Shown in pieces: positions 1 through 6,527 of a DNA stretch of 38,190 nt. Source of the stretch: a virus. The notes beneath the pieces were generated by a model. That model saw only the letters and a program-made list of their open reading frames with translations. It searched no databases and was not told the DNA's origin. A program made the position numbers and the translations under genes. The stretch spans positions 1 through 38,190 of IMG/VR virus record IMGVR_UViG_3300046457_000388. One strand, written 5' to 3'. The number at the start of each line of letters is the position of its first letter. The stretch's first letter is position 1.

Positions 1-96
1 GGTGATGAAGCCAAAGACGACACCACCCAATACAAGCAAATGATCCGCCAGATGATTGCCGAGCTCGAAGATGTTCTGGTGGTACTCAAGAAATAA
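1..96 (+). CDS. C-terminus of a MerR-family regulator (partial, host gene)
   Basis: Reading frame 1 is open from the first base to a TAA at 94-96 and encodes the last 31 residues of a protein ending in ELEDVLVVLKK. It is acidic and helical. The end resembles, from memory, the C-terminus of the MerR-family regulator encoded between ihfA and tRNA-Pro in pseudomonads, and the tRNA-Pro that follows supports this. Only the tail is present, so no DNA-binding motif can be checked. It is host chromosome outside the prophage. Confidence 0.55.
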   Translation, partial: GDEAKDDTTQYKQMIRQMIAELEDVLVVLKK

Positions 97-185
97 ATTC
101 TCGCTTTTAAATACTTCCAGTTTTCAAAAGCTTGCGATATATTCTTGAGCGTTCCTCGAGGTGAGGGATGAGTTTCACGCCTAGT

Positions 186-262
186 CGGGGCGTAGCGCAG
201 TCCGGTAGCGCACTAGCATGGGGTGCTAGGGGTCGAGTGTTCGAATCACTCCGTCCCGACCA
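186..262 (+). tRNA. tRNA-Pro (anticodon GGG)
   Basis: The 77-nt cloverleaf is complete. The acceptor stem pairs CGGGGCG (186-192) with CGTCCCG, followed by A and an encoded CCA at 260-262. The anticodon stem CTAGC/GCTAG encloses the loop ATGGGGT, giving anticodon GGG at 220-222, which reads CCC proline codons. The T arm GAGTG-TTCGAAT-CACTC is canonical. An integrase gene begins its 3' end 90 bp downstream, so this tRNA is the integration site; the gene remains intact because the phage attachment site restores its 3' end. Confidence 0.95.
225..262. other. Probable attL region (tRNA 3' half)
   Basis: Prophages using tyrosine integrases commonly recombine within the anticodon-to-T-arm portion of a tRNA and restore its 3' end. 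The int gene lies immediately beyond this tRNA and points toward it. No second copy of the tRNA 3' end is present in the window, so attR lies beyond 38190 and the exact core cannot be defined here. Confidence 0.5.
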
Positions 263-288
263 TTATTCCTGAGTAAAATCAGGCACTT

Positions 289-316
289 AAGCCGATCATC
301 TAGATCGGCTTTTTTG
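289..316 (+). terminator. Intrinsic terminator after tRNA-Pro
   Basis: AAGCCGATC (289-297) and GATCGGCTT (303-311) form a 9-bp stem with loop ATCTA, running into a T tract to 316. It lies on the phage side of the tRNA, so the prophage supplies a terminator for the host tRNA transcript. Confidence 0.85.
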
Positions 317-321
317 TGTCT

Positions 322-352
322 GCGCAAAACCCGCGCAAAACTGGCGCAAAAC
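322..352. repeat. Three 9-bp direct repeats, candidate integrase arm-type sites
   Basis: GCGCAAAAC occurs three times, at 322-330, 333-341 and 344-352, with an exact 11-bp period (about one helical turn). They lie between the tRNA and the end of int, where lambda has its P' arm sites. The adjacent integrase has a lambda-type N-terminal arm-binding region. Assignment as Int arm sites is inference from position and spacing. Confidence 0.6.
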
Positions 353-1467
353 TACCCGGTGAATTCGCTGATATTCAGGTCTGGAACCGCCTCCGACCAG
401 ACGATTTCGGCGTGGTCCTTCTGGTAGTTTTTGGTCATGCTCTCGCTGGCGTGACCGGCGATTTTCTGCCCGTCCTTTCCGGCTTTCTGATACAGGTGCA
501 GCGACAGTGCTCGCACTTCGTGGAAGCCCGGCATTTCCTCCTCTTTCCATCCCTTGTAACAATCCGCCGCTTCCCGGGCCTCTTTAAAGGCTCGTGTCAA
601 ATATCTCTCTTCTACCTGCGTCCAGTGGTCTTTCGTTTGCGCCTGTTTCTGTTTCTTGCGATCAGGCCGGCGGTGGACCAGGTAAGGTGAAACGATGTCA
701 TCCCGGCACCGGCTGATTACGGCCTGGAGTTCTTCGGTCACTTTGAACCGGATCCACGCCGCGTCACTGGTCTTGGCCGTCTTCTGCTGCACCACATACA
801 AATAACCTTCCCGAACACCATCGAACCGCATGTTCAAAATATCGGTACGACGTTGCGCGGTGATCAGCGCGAGGTCGATAGCGTTCTGCAGCCAGAACGG
901 CGACTTGTCCCGGATGGCCTTCAGGCCTTCAATCGTGTGCCGCTTGCGCTGCTTCTTCTCGATACGGTTGATCGTGCTGGCTGCCGGGTTGTCCGGGCAC
1001 AGGCCCTTGGCCGCTGCGTGGTTGAAGATATCGATCAGCAAGGCGCGGCATTGGTTGGCGGTTCGCGGGGTGAGTACGTCGAGCATCTCCGCAATCATGC
1101 GGATTGTGATCTGGTCGACTGCTTTTCCTTCGAACTGCTTCCGGAAGCGACGGAAGTGCACGGCGTATAGGCCAAGAGTTCCTTTGGCCAGTTCGCGCGG
1201 AGGCAGCACGTCGCGCTCGTAAGTGTCCAGGAAGCCGGTGAATGATTCGGATGTGCTGCCCATCACGGTGCCGATCAGATCAGCACCGCGCATGAACTCC
1301 AGATTCAACTGTTTTGCCGCGTCGATGGCCTTGATCCGGTCGGCGCCGAACTGAAACCACTTACCGTCGGTAGGCCGGCGGTAGCGATAGGTCGAGCGCC
1401 GCGAATCGAAGTACAGGTTCTGCGGGAGGCTCTTGTTCGCCTTGTTGCGCGGCCGTGGGACCATCAT
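352..1467 (-). CDS. int: Phage integrase, lambda Int-type tyrosine recombinase
   Basis: This 371-residue protein catalyses site-specific integration and excision at tRNA-Pro. The first ~65 residues resemble the lambda Int arm-binding domain (LPQNLYF, then a beta-rich YRYR stretch). A core-binding domain follows, and the catalytic domain shows R206/R207 (AQRR), H316 and R319 (HEVR), H339 (AGH) and the Y348 nucleophile. The ATG at 1467 is preceded by AAGGAG and overlaps the xis stop as ATGA, so the two are translationally coupled at the end of the leftward operon. The catalytic set is complete, so it is predicted active. Confidence 0.95.
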   Translation of the reverse strand: MMVPRPRNKANKSLPQNLYFDSRRSTYRYRRPTDGKWFQFGADRIKAIDAAKQLNLEFMRGADLIGTVMGSTSESFTGFLDTYERDVLPPRELAKGTLGLYAVHFRRFRKQFEGKAVDQITIRMIAEMLDVLTPRTANQCRALLIDIFNHAAAKGLCPDNPAASTINRIEKKQRKRHTIEGLKAIRDKSPFWLQNAIDLALITAQRRTDILNMRFDGVREGYLYVVQQKTAKTSDAAWIRFKVTEELQAVISRCRDDIVSPYLVHRRPDRKKQKQAQTKDHWTQVEERYLTRAFKEAREAADCYKGWKEEEMPGFHEVRALSLHLYQKAGKDGQKIAGHASESMTKNYQKDHAEIVWSEAVPDLNISEFTG

Positions 1468-1676
1468 GCAGCTCCTTTCAATACCATCGCCACCAGGTCG
1501 TTGCCGTCCGAGCGGGTGAATGCGGTCCAGTCAACGTACCAGAGTTTTCCGATCTGCTCGCCCGGCACAACGCCGTTACGGATGTGGTTGCGAATCGCCT
1601 GGGGGCATTGCGGTGTACCGTTCTCGCCCCAGCGCCGGCGCTGAAACTCACTGATCTTGATCAGTTCTTTTCTCAT
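1464..1676 (-). CDS. xis: Excisionase (Xis-like)
   Basis: A 70-residue basic protein with a winged-helix-like pattern (KISEFQRRRWG near the N-terminus, then AIRNHIRNG and LWYVDWTAF). Such proteins bend attachment-site DNA and bias Int toward excision. Size, charge and direct coupling to int (ATGA overlap) support the call. A TTG lies 12 bp further upstream, but GGAG sits 6 bp before the ATG at 1676, which therefore decides the start. A perfect inverted repeat lies just upstream. Confidence 0.75.
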   Translation of the reverse strand: MRKELIKISEFQRRRWGENGTPQCPQAIRNHIRNGVVPGEQIGKLWYVDWTAFTRSDGNDLVAMVLKGAA

Positions 1677-1688
1677 TGGGTGCTCCAA

Positions 1689-1703
1689 GCCGCCCGGGGC
1701 GGC
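1689..1703. repeat. 7-bp inverted repeat in the xis leader
   Basis: GCCGCCC and GGGCGGC flank a single G. It lies about 13 bp upstream of the xis ATG, next to its ribosome binding site. It could be a protein-binding dyad or part of an RNA structure affecting xis translation; the function is unknown. Confidence 0.4.
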
Positions 1704-1771
1704 AGTGGGTGGTTACGTAAATTTCAGATGGAGGGTGTGAAGGGCGCTTTGAAGGTGAGCTACGGTTTATT

Positions 1772-1830
1772 GGTTCACCTCGCCAGTTGCGTACACGCTT
1801 TCTCCCCTGAGGTGACTGGCGGGGTGAACC
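1772..1830. repeat. 16-bp inverted repeat upstream of xis
   Basis: GGTTCACCTCGCCAGT (1772-1787) is the reverse complement of 1815-1830 except at one position, which can still pair as G-T or A-C depending on strand. The loop is 27 nt. In the leftward transcript it forms a long stem between the 18-codon ORF and xis. No T tract follows, so it is not a plain terminator; an RNase III-type processing or retroregulation element, or an Int/Xis-related site, is possible. Confidence 0.6.
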
Positions 1831-1831
1831 C

Positions 1832-1888
1832 TTACCGCCGCGGCCCCTTGTAGATGAGCCAGAGCATGTAGAACGGGGCAAAGATCAT
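1832..1888 (-). CDS. Possible 18-residue hydrophobic peptide
   Basis: An ATG at 1888 overlaps the stop of the ASCH gene as ATGA and opens an 18-codon frame encoding MIFAPFYMLWLIYKGPRR, ending at TAA 1832-1834. Ten hydrophobic residues followed by KGPRR look like a minimal membrane segment with a positive cytoplasmic end. No strong ribosome binding site is visible, so translation would rely on coupling. The frame is not explained by another gene. It is too short for homology-based certainty. Confidence 0.4.
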   Translation of the reverse strand: MIFAPFYMLWLIYKGPRR

Positions 1889-2565
1889 GGCGTCACCCGC
1901 TTGAACTCGACGACCCAGACCCATGGGTTGGCGTTCCATGAGTCGCTGCCGTTTATGGAAGACCAGAGCAATTCAAACGACATGCTCGGCTCAGCGCTGT
2001 AGGTTTCGATGCCTTCGACGTGATACCACTCGCCAAACTCTGCATGGTCAGGGTAGGGGCGTACACCTTCAGCAAGTGCCTGTTCTTCGCTGATGTCCTT
2101 CAACCGCTCGACGCGTACATCGGTGATCTCCAGCAAGATGCGGCTTACCCAGCGGGGGGTATGGATACTGGGCTTCCATGTCGGCTGCTCCTGCTCGTAG
2201 GGGGTAAGTCCGTCAGCTGCATACACCAGGTCGCCGTCTTCCCGAGCCTGGTCCAGGTCCACCATATCAGCAGGCTGGAGGTATGGGCCTTTCTGAACTT
2301 CGAAGTGATTGCAGTACCAGGTTTCGCGCACCCACAGCCTGTCACCGGGCTTTCCGTAAGGGCAGCAATGCTTGGAAAAGTTGCGCGAGGTCTCGCGGTC
2401 ATCGGAACCTCTTCCGAACAGGTGGCCTTTCCACGAGAAGCCAGATCCATCGGTAAACGCTGGCTGTGGATTCACCGCCCGACGCGTGACCGTCTTCCGG
2501 CCTTCCAGGATGGCGCGAACCATCGGAGCCGAGAACAAGATCGGCCGTTCCTTTATTTCAGGCAT
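1885..2565 (-). CDS. ASCH-domain phage protein
   Basis: This 226-residue protein matches, by recognition, a family common in lambdoid and Pseudomonas phages with an ASCH (PUA-like, putative RNA-binding) fold. Typical landmarks are the N-terminal RPILFSAPMVRAILEGRKTVTRR, GDRLWVRETWY near the middle and SRILLEITDVRVERLKDIS. The family is sometimes annotated as a morphogenetic protein, but its biochemical role is unknown. The ATG at 2565 is preceded by AAGGAC. It lies in the leftward operon 16 bp after the preceding gene and may be coupled to an 18-codon ORF. Confidence 0.75.
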   Translation of the reverse strand: MPEIKERPILFSAPMVRAILEGRKTVTRRAVNPQPAFTDGSGFSWKGHLFGRGSDDRETSRNFSKHCCPYGKPGDRLWVRETWYCNHFEVQKGPYLQPADMVDLDQAREDGDLVYAADGLTPYEQEQPTWKPSIHTPRWVSRILLEITDVRVERLKDISEEQALAEGVRPYPDHAEFGEWYHVEGIETYSAEPSMSFELLWSSINGSDSWNANPWVWVVEFKRVTP

Positions 2566-2581
2566 GACTTCGTCCTTGCCG

Positions 2582-3280
2582 CTATAGCGGCTGGCTTTGG
2601 GGGAGGGAGTTATAGAGGGGTGGAGTGCAGATGTACTCCTTTCGGGAAGTCTGCTGCTGTTCCTGGCTTAGCGCTGCCTGGACGGCCTCGACAATCCGGC
2701 GCAGGTATGTGAAGTCGTGGTTTTCCTCGACAGCCTTACCATCGAGCGGGTAATGCCATTCATCGCCGAACAGCTCGGTCAGCAACTTGCTGTGATGCCC
2801 GCACTCGTTTGCCGTCTCGACGCTGCTCAGAACATCGATGGCATGCCAAAGCTCGCGGGCTTCACCTTTGCTCAGTTCGCCCAGCTCCCAGTCGTGGCGC
2901 CCGGTCTGTTGCCGACGGCGCTGGACGATGCACTTTTTAGCGAAGGTATGGAGCGCGTCACCGCTGAATCGCGTGCTGCTGATCCCGCGATCCAGGCAGT
3001 TGAGGACGTAGTCCCAGCCGCAGTTGGTGACGAACTCCGCGACGGTGCGCGGCCCCATGCCACCCCAGTAAGCGTTCCAGCTCTTGTCCCAGCAGTTTAT
3101 CGTGATCTTGCCCTGGGCTGTCTGGTAGTTCGGGTCGGATTCGGTAGGACAGTCACGACGACCGAAGTCCTCGAGGAACACTGTGATCGGGTCGAGCCGT
3201 GGTGCACCGGTGATTACCAGCTTCGTGACAGTCGAGCGCTCAACCTGCAGCGGCTCGGCCGGTATGTTTTCTGTGGGCAT
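2582..3280 (-). CDS. Uncharacterised phage protein (232 aa)
   Basis: I do not recognise a named domain. The protein has a Trp- and Cys-containing central part (INCWDKSWNAYWGGMGPRTV, then VTNCGWDYVLNCLDRG) followed by a helical C-terminal half with many His and Glu residues. The first ~20 residues are Pro/Glu-rich. Similar proteins occur in early leftward operons of Pseudomonas prophages. Its ATG at 3280 faces the AT-rich rightward cassette beginning at 3377, so transcription from PL must cross that cassette in antisense to reach it. Confidence 0.65.
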   Translation of the reverse strand: MPTENIPAEPLQVERSTVTKLVITGAPRLDPITVFLEDFGRRDCPTESDPNYQTAQGKITINCWDKSWNAYWGGMGPRTVAEFVTNCGWDYVLNCLDRGISSTRFSGDALHTFAKKCIVQRRRQQTGRHDWELGELSKGEARELWHAIDVLSSVETANECGHHSKLLTELFGDEWHYPLDGKAVEENHDFTYLRRIVEAVQAALSQEQQQTSRKEYICTPPLYNSLPQSQPL

Positions 3281-3376
3281 GAGGAAATCTCTTACGTCTA
3301 TTTGGGAGGGTTTACTTGTTTGTGACTACACTCGTCTGGCTGCACAAGCGGTGTGGCAAGACTTTAGGAAGCGACC

Positions 3377-3817
3377 ATGAATCGTGAAGATATTGAGCTT
3401 GCAATTAATGCCGAGCTGGAAAAGCGGAAAACAAAGGTTCTGAATAGAAATGCTTTTGGAGCCTTGTTTAGTATGTTTGGGGACCCAGTCGGTGCGTTGG
3501 GTAAAATACTAATTGGTCGACAGGATGCCTTAGATAATGAGAGGGCGATCTTAGAGCGAGGAAAAATTCTCGATATGCTCTGTATTCTCGATCAAGCAAT
3601 TAGTAAGGCGGCTGAGTCAGGAAAAGAGGCCGGTATTGAAGTCGACGGAGTGATACATGTTAAAGGCGGTAAAGTAGATAGTGCTACTGGGGTTGCTATA
3701 GGTCCAGGGTCTGGCGCTGTACGGTTCAAACCGGGTACGAGGATCACTGTCGAATTGGAAGAGGGAAAGAGTTTAGCTGGTATAACCATTGGTGCAGGAG
3801 GTCGAGATGAAGGCTAA
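3377..3817 (+). CDS. Uncharacterised protein, AT-rich moron cassette gene 1
   Basis: A 146-residue protein of unknown function. Residues 1-85 are predicted helical and charged with a small hydrophobic patch (FGALFSMFGDPVGALGKIL). Residues 88-146 are Gly/Val-rich with alternating beta-like strands (VDGVIHVKGGKVDSATGVAI) and end acidic. AGGAAG lies 6 bp before the ATG. The gene runs against the leftward operon and is clearly AT-richer than its neighbours, a sign of separate acquisition. It overlaps the next gene by 11 bp, so the two likely act together. Confidence 0.7.
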   Translation: MNREDIELAINAELEKRKTKVLNRNAFGALFSMFGDPVGALGKILIGRQDALDNERAILERGKILDMLCILDQAISKAAESGKEAGIEVDGVIHVKGGKVDSATGVAIGPGSGAVRFKPGTRITVELEEGKSLAGITIGAGGRDEG

Positions 3818-4046
3818 CATTCTTTTTGGTTATATGTGTCCAAAGTGCCGAATTAGTAGTGTTGTAAATTTCTCCTTTGGTGCTGGTAATTGTGGAAAGT
3901 GTGGTGAAAAACTTGTTCCTACACAAGGCGACCCTCAAGCGGATGCTATTGCGAACGCTACTTGTAATAAGTGTGGTAAACACGTCGGTTTGGTGGTGTC
4001 ACCATGTGGGCCTGCTAAGTGTCGCTGCGGAGGAGAGTTCGTTTGA
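3807..4046 (+). CDS. Small zinc-ribbon protein, cassette gene 2
   Basis: A 79-residue protein with paired cysteines: CPKC near residue 11, CGKCGEK near 31, CNKCGK near 53 and CGPAKCRCGG at the C-terminus. This gives two likely zinc-ribbon knuckle pairs. Such small ribbons bind nucleic acid or act as protein adaptors; which applies here is unknown. The ATG at 3807 follows GGAGG with good spacing and lies inside the end of the 146-residue gene, indicating coupled expression. Composition is AT-rich like its partner. Confidence 0.7.
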   Translation: MKANILFGYMCPKCRISSVVNFSFGAGNCGKCGEKLVPTQGDPQADAIANATCNKCGKHVGLVVSPCGPAKCRCGGEFV

Positions 4047-4224
4047 TGTAAACAGGCGCCCTTAGAGCTCCTATGTTCGTCGGTGGCTTGGCGTCTTTCT
4101 GGTATTGCTCGAACACGTGGTTGGCGGTGGATGCGCCGGGGGCAATTTCTGTTGAGCGGAAATATGGGATCCCCGCCGGCTGGCGTGATTCGTAAATTGG
4201 GCTGATGATTTGCATCTGGCGCAA
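4015..4224 (-). CDS. Doubtful leftward ORF (possible remnant)
   Basis: This frame encodes 69 residues from a TTG at 4224, or 66 from the ATG at 4215, containing AGIPYFRSTEIAPGASTANH. Its composition is protein-like, but there is no good ribosome binding site and its last ~10 codons run antisense into the zinc-ribbon gene. It may be a remnant of an early leftward gene cut by insertion of the rightward cassette. Confidence 0.3.
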   Translation of the reverse strand: MRQMQIISPIYESRQPAGIPYFRSTEIAPGASTANHVFEQYQKDAKPPTNIGALRAPVYIKRTLLRSDT

Positions 4225-4241
4225 ACCTGACGGTGGCTGCG

Positions 4242-4430
4242 ATGAGTGCGGAAGTCGATGTGGAGGCGATTCGTCTGATCGGTGAAGAGGTGGTGCGGCT
4301 GCTTAGCCTTCCGCCTGAAAGGCTGGAGACAGATGCTCGCGCAGGACTTCGCCTGATTGCTGATCTTGCGCAGTGGCGTGTTCTTGCCTATGGGGCAGAG
4401 CCAGGTCTTCAGCTCAGCAGGCGCGGATAG
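4242..4430 (+). CDS. Possible small acidic helical protein
   Basis: Codons from ATG 4242 (a GTG lies 9 bp upstream) give 62 residues with a regular helical pattern: AIRLIGEEVVRLLSLPP, then ARAGLRLIADLAQWRVLAYG. GGTGG lies 5 bp before the ATG. It is the third rightward frame after 3377 and ends 1 bp before the methyltransferase stop, tail to tail. Unlike the first two cassette genes, its base composition matches the phage. The antisense frame looks unlike a protein. I do not recognise the family. Confidence 0.4.
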   Translation: MSAEVDVEAIRLIGEEVVRLLSLPPERLETDARAGLRLIADLAQWRVLAYGAEPGLQLSRRG

Positions 4431-4431
4431 G

Positions 4432-5355
4432 TCAGGCAGCGGCTTGTAGCGCTTCGATGATTCGCTGACCCGCCAGTGGCGGCACCGCATTGCCAGCCAT
4501 GTGCATGGTCAATCGATGATTGTCCGGACGCTTTGTGTCGGCCGGGAACGACATCGCAGCAAGGGCCTCGCTTGCGGAGAGCATTCGCATCTCATCGCCG
4601 CGAACCAAGGCCCATCGATCAAGCGTCGTGATGGTCCCGATTGGGCGCTCCAGGCAGCGGCCAGTCAGGCCCGATCCTGATCCGTAGTAGGGCATGATGA
4701 ATCGATCACCGAAGCGCTCACGGCCATTCTTCACTCGGAGCAACGTCGACTCGGCGCGACCAGGCTTCGCGACCTTGCTCCACTTGCCCGCGTCGAAATC
4801 GATGAAGGATGAGGCTGGAACATGTCGGCGTTGGTGAAGCTGAAGGTTCAGCGGCACTTTGCTCCGTGTGCAAACCAGAAACAGGCGCACGCGGTGCTGT
4901 GGCACGCCCAGATCGGCGCAATCGACCACATGTGGCGCGAGCATGTAGCCCAGCGCTGCCATTGCCTGCGACCAGGCTGGATACAAAGCCCAGTCCGTGA
5001 ACTCTTCCACATTCTCGACCAGCACCACTTCCGGCCGGTGGAACTCGGCAGCCGACACAACCGCCCAGGCTGTTGACCGCGATGCGTCGTGCTGAGCGTT
5101 TCCAGATTTCTTGCCGCGCGCCTTCGAATGCCCCTGGCAACACGGCGAAGCCAGCATGATGTCGTGTGCAGGAACCTTTGACCAATCCGCTTGATGCAGG
5201 TCCTGGCAGATGTGAATCGCATCTGGGTGGTTGGCGCTGTGCCACTCGACGGCGACAGGCCAGTGATTAGCGGCCCAGATTACGTCGATACCTGCATTGC
5301 GGGCACCAGTGGACCATCCGCCGAGACGGGCAAACAAATCGATTGCTGTGGGCAT
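4432..5355 (-). CDS. DNA (cytosine-5-)-methyltransferase
   Basis: A 307-residue C5 methyltransferase transferring methyl groups from SAM to cytosine in DNA. Visible motifs are I (DLFARLGGWSTG, residues 6-17), IV with the catalytic Cys in SPCCQGHS (70-77), VI ENV (114-116), VIII QHRVR (153-157) and X GNAVPP near the end. The catalytic motif reads PCC rather than the usual PCQ. No restriction endonuclease is adjacent, so it is probably an orphan phage enzyme protecting phage DNA or altering host methylation. GAGG precedes the ATG at 5355. AT-rich rightward genes lie near both sides. Confidence 0.9.
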   Translation of the reverse strand: MPTAIDLFARLGGWSTGARNAGIDVIWAANHWPVAVEWHSANHPDAIHICQDLHQADWSKVPAHDIMLASPCCQGHSKARGKKSGNAQHDASRSTAWAVVSAAEFHRPEVVLVENVEEFTDWALYPAWSQAMAALGYMLAPHVVDCADLGVPQHRVRLFLVCTRSKVPLNLQLHQRRHVPASSFIDFDAGKWSKVAKPGRAESTLLRVKNGRERFGDRFIMPYYGSGSGLTGRCLERPIGTITTLDRWALVRGDEMRMLSASEALAAMSFPADTKRPDNHRLTMHMAGNAVPPLAGQRIIEALQAAA

Positions 5356-5412
5356 AGGAATACCTCATCCGTATGATGGCGTTCTGATTTCAAATGACCA
5401 AAGGAAAGCTCT

Positions 5413-6072
5413 GTGAAATACGAAACGTCCGTTGTTTATCTTGAGCAACTACCTAAGATTGTCGTCGAGTCCGATTTTGACCTGGCAACATTTCTAAGTT
5501 TCGTAGTTACTGTTGTGATTTTTGCGATCGGTACTTGGTTAACCATTAGAAATTCGAATAAAAACGCAATTGATCAGAGGGCCATTTTTAACGAAACTAC
5601 TTCTTCTCAGGAAAAGGCACTTAATAAGACTTTAGAGTCTCAGGTGCATGTCGCGCGCTCGATTGCTATCAAGGAAAGTAGGCAGGCTTGGATCAACGAT
5701 TTACGGGGGGCATGCTCTGATTACATTGCCGCGCTCGGCGTTCTCCAATACCAGATTGATAACAAATCTGTCTATCAGATATTTATCGATAAGGTTGCAA
5801 AGAAGGATGCGTCTAAGGCTGCCGAGCTTGTAGCTTCATGGGAGTTGGAGAAAAGGCGAGTTAAGCAATTGGCAGTTTCGCTCAAATCGAAAATTGAAAT
5901 GCTTTCTAATCCGAATGAAAAAAACTTTCAAGAGCTTATCGTTCTTGTCAACGAGGCACTGATTAAGGCTGAAACTGTTTCTGGAGACTCTGGAAAAACT
6001 TGTGAATCAATAATTCGAATATCACAAGTAATCCTTAAGTCAGAATGGAACAGAGCAAAACGAATGGAGTAA
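5413..6072 (+). CDS. Single-pass membrane protein of unknown function, AT-rich accessory gene
   Basis: A 219-residue protein starting at GTG 5413, preceded by AAGGAAAG. Residues ~23-46 form one transmembrane helix (LATFLSFVVTVVIFAIGTWL), followed by a long cytoplasmic helical region. The segment SRQAWINDLRGACSDYIAAL resembles a motif I recall from small membrane proteins of mobile elements. It is AT-rich, runs against the operon and ends 8 bp from the next convergent gene. A TATGAT -10-like box lies at 5372-5377 without a convincing -35. A superinfection-exclusion or defence role is possible but only inferred. Confidence 0.75.
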   Translation: MKYETSVVYLEQLPKIVVESDFDLATFLSFVVTVVIFAIGTWLTIRNSNKNAIDQRAIFNETTSSQEKALNKTLESQVHVARSIAIKESRQAWINDLRGACSDYIAALGVLQYQIDNKSVYQIFIDKVAKKDASKAAELVASWELEKRRVKQLAVSLKSKIEMLSNPNEKNFQELIVLVNEALIKAETVSGDSGKTCESIIRISQVILKSEWNRAKRME

Positions 6073-6080
6073 CACTCAGC

Positions 6081-6446
6081 CTATCTGGACGCAACTATTT
6101 CGTCGTCAGGCTCTGGCGGATCGTCAGTGAGCGATTTCATGCCGGCCTCCTCGATTAATCGCGACACCTTTTCGCTGATAACAAAAGGTGTCGTGACACA
6201 TCGCAGCATCTTGGCCTGGGTTTCGAAGTCGGAGGCGATCAGGTTTATCAGCAGCAGTTGGTAAACCTCCTGCTGGTTATTGATGCCGTGCGCAGCAATG
6301 ACCCGCTTGAGGTCGGGCTTGAACACTCCGGCGACCTCAACAGTAAACTTCTCGATGCCCAGCGCGGCTTTCTTGGCCGCGTCCTTCTCGCGTTTTCGAC
6401 GCTGCATGATGGCTTCCGCCGTCGGCTCCTGCTGTTCCTCGGCCAT
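6081..6446 (-). CDS. Uncharacterised early phage protein (121 aa)
   Basis: A charged, mostly helical protein: Gln/Glu- and Lys/Arg-rich for residues 1-35 (RRKREKDAAKKAAL), then a compact helical domain (INNQQEVYQLLLINLIASDF) and an acidic Pro-containing tail. A TTG lies 15 bp upstream, but AGAGG before the ATG at 6446 favours this start. The pattern of basic N-terminus plus helical body suggests a nucleic-acid-associated early protein, but no family is recognised. It lies in the leftward operon after an 80-bp gap. Confidence 0.6.
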   Translation of the reverse strand: MAEEQQEPTAEAIMQRRKREKDAAKKAALGIEKFTVEVAGVFKPDLKRVIAAHGINNQQEVYQLLLINLIASDFETQAKMLRCVTTPFVISEKVSRLIEEAGMKSLTDDPPEPDDEIVASR

Positions 6447-6527
6447 GGCCTGCCTCTTCAATTCCGTAGGCCGGTAGATCCAGCCATGTCTGTCGTCGGC
6501 GCTGGCGCACCTGGTTGTTGATGCGCC

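Noticed and set aside
1677-1688. TTG start for xis four codons upstream
   Set aside because: The GGAG that would serve the ATG at 1676 lies inside this extension, so the ATG is the better start.
1648-1881. A 77-codon leftward frame between the ASCH gene and xis
   Set aside because: Ser/Arg/Gly/Pro-rich low-complexity product that overlaps xis out of frame; the long inverted repeat explains this stretch better.
4071-4490. A 139-codon leftward frame after the methyltransferase
   Set aside because: Its sequence is rich in Ser, Arg, His, Cys and Pro without structure, and it runs antisense to the better-looking rightward frame and into the methyltransferase end.
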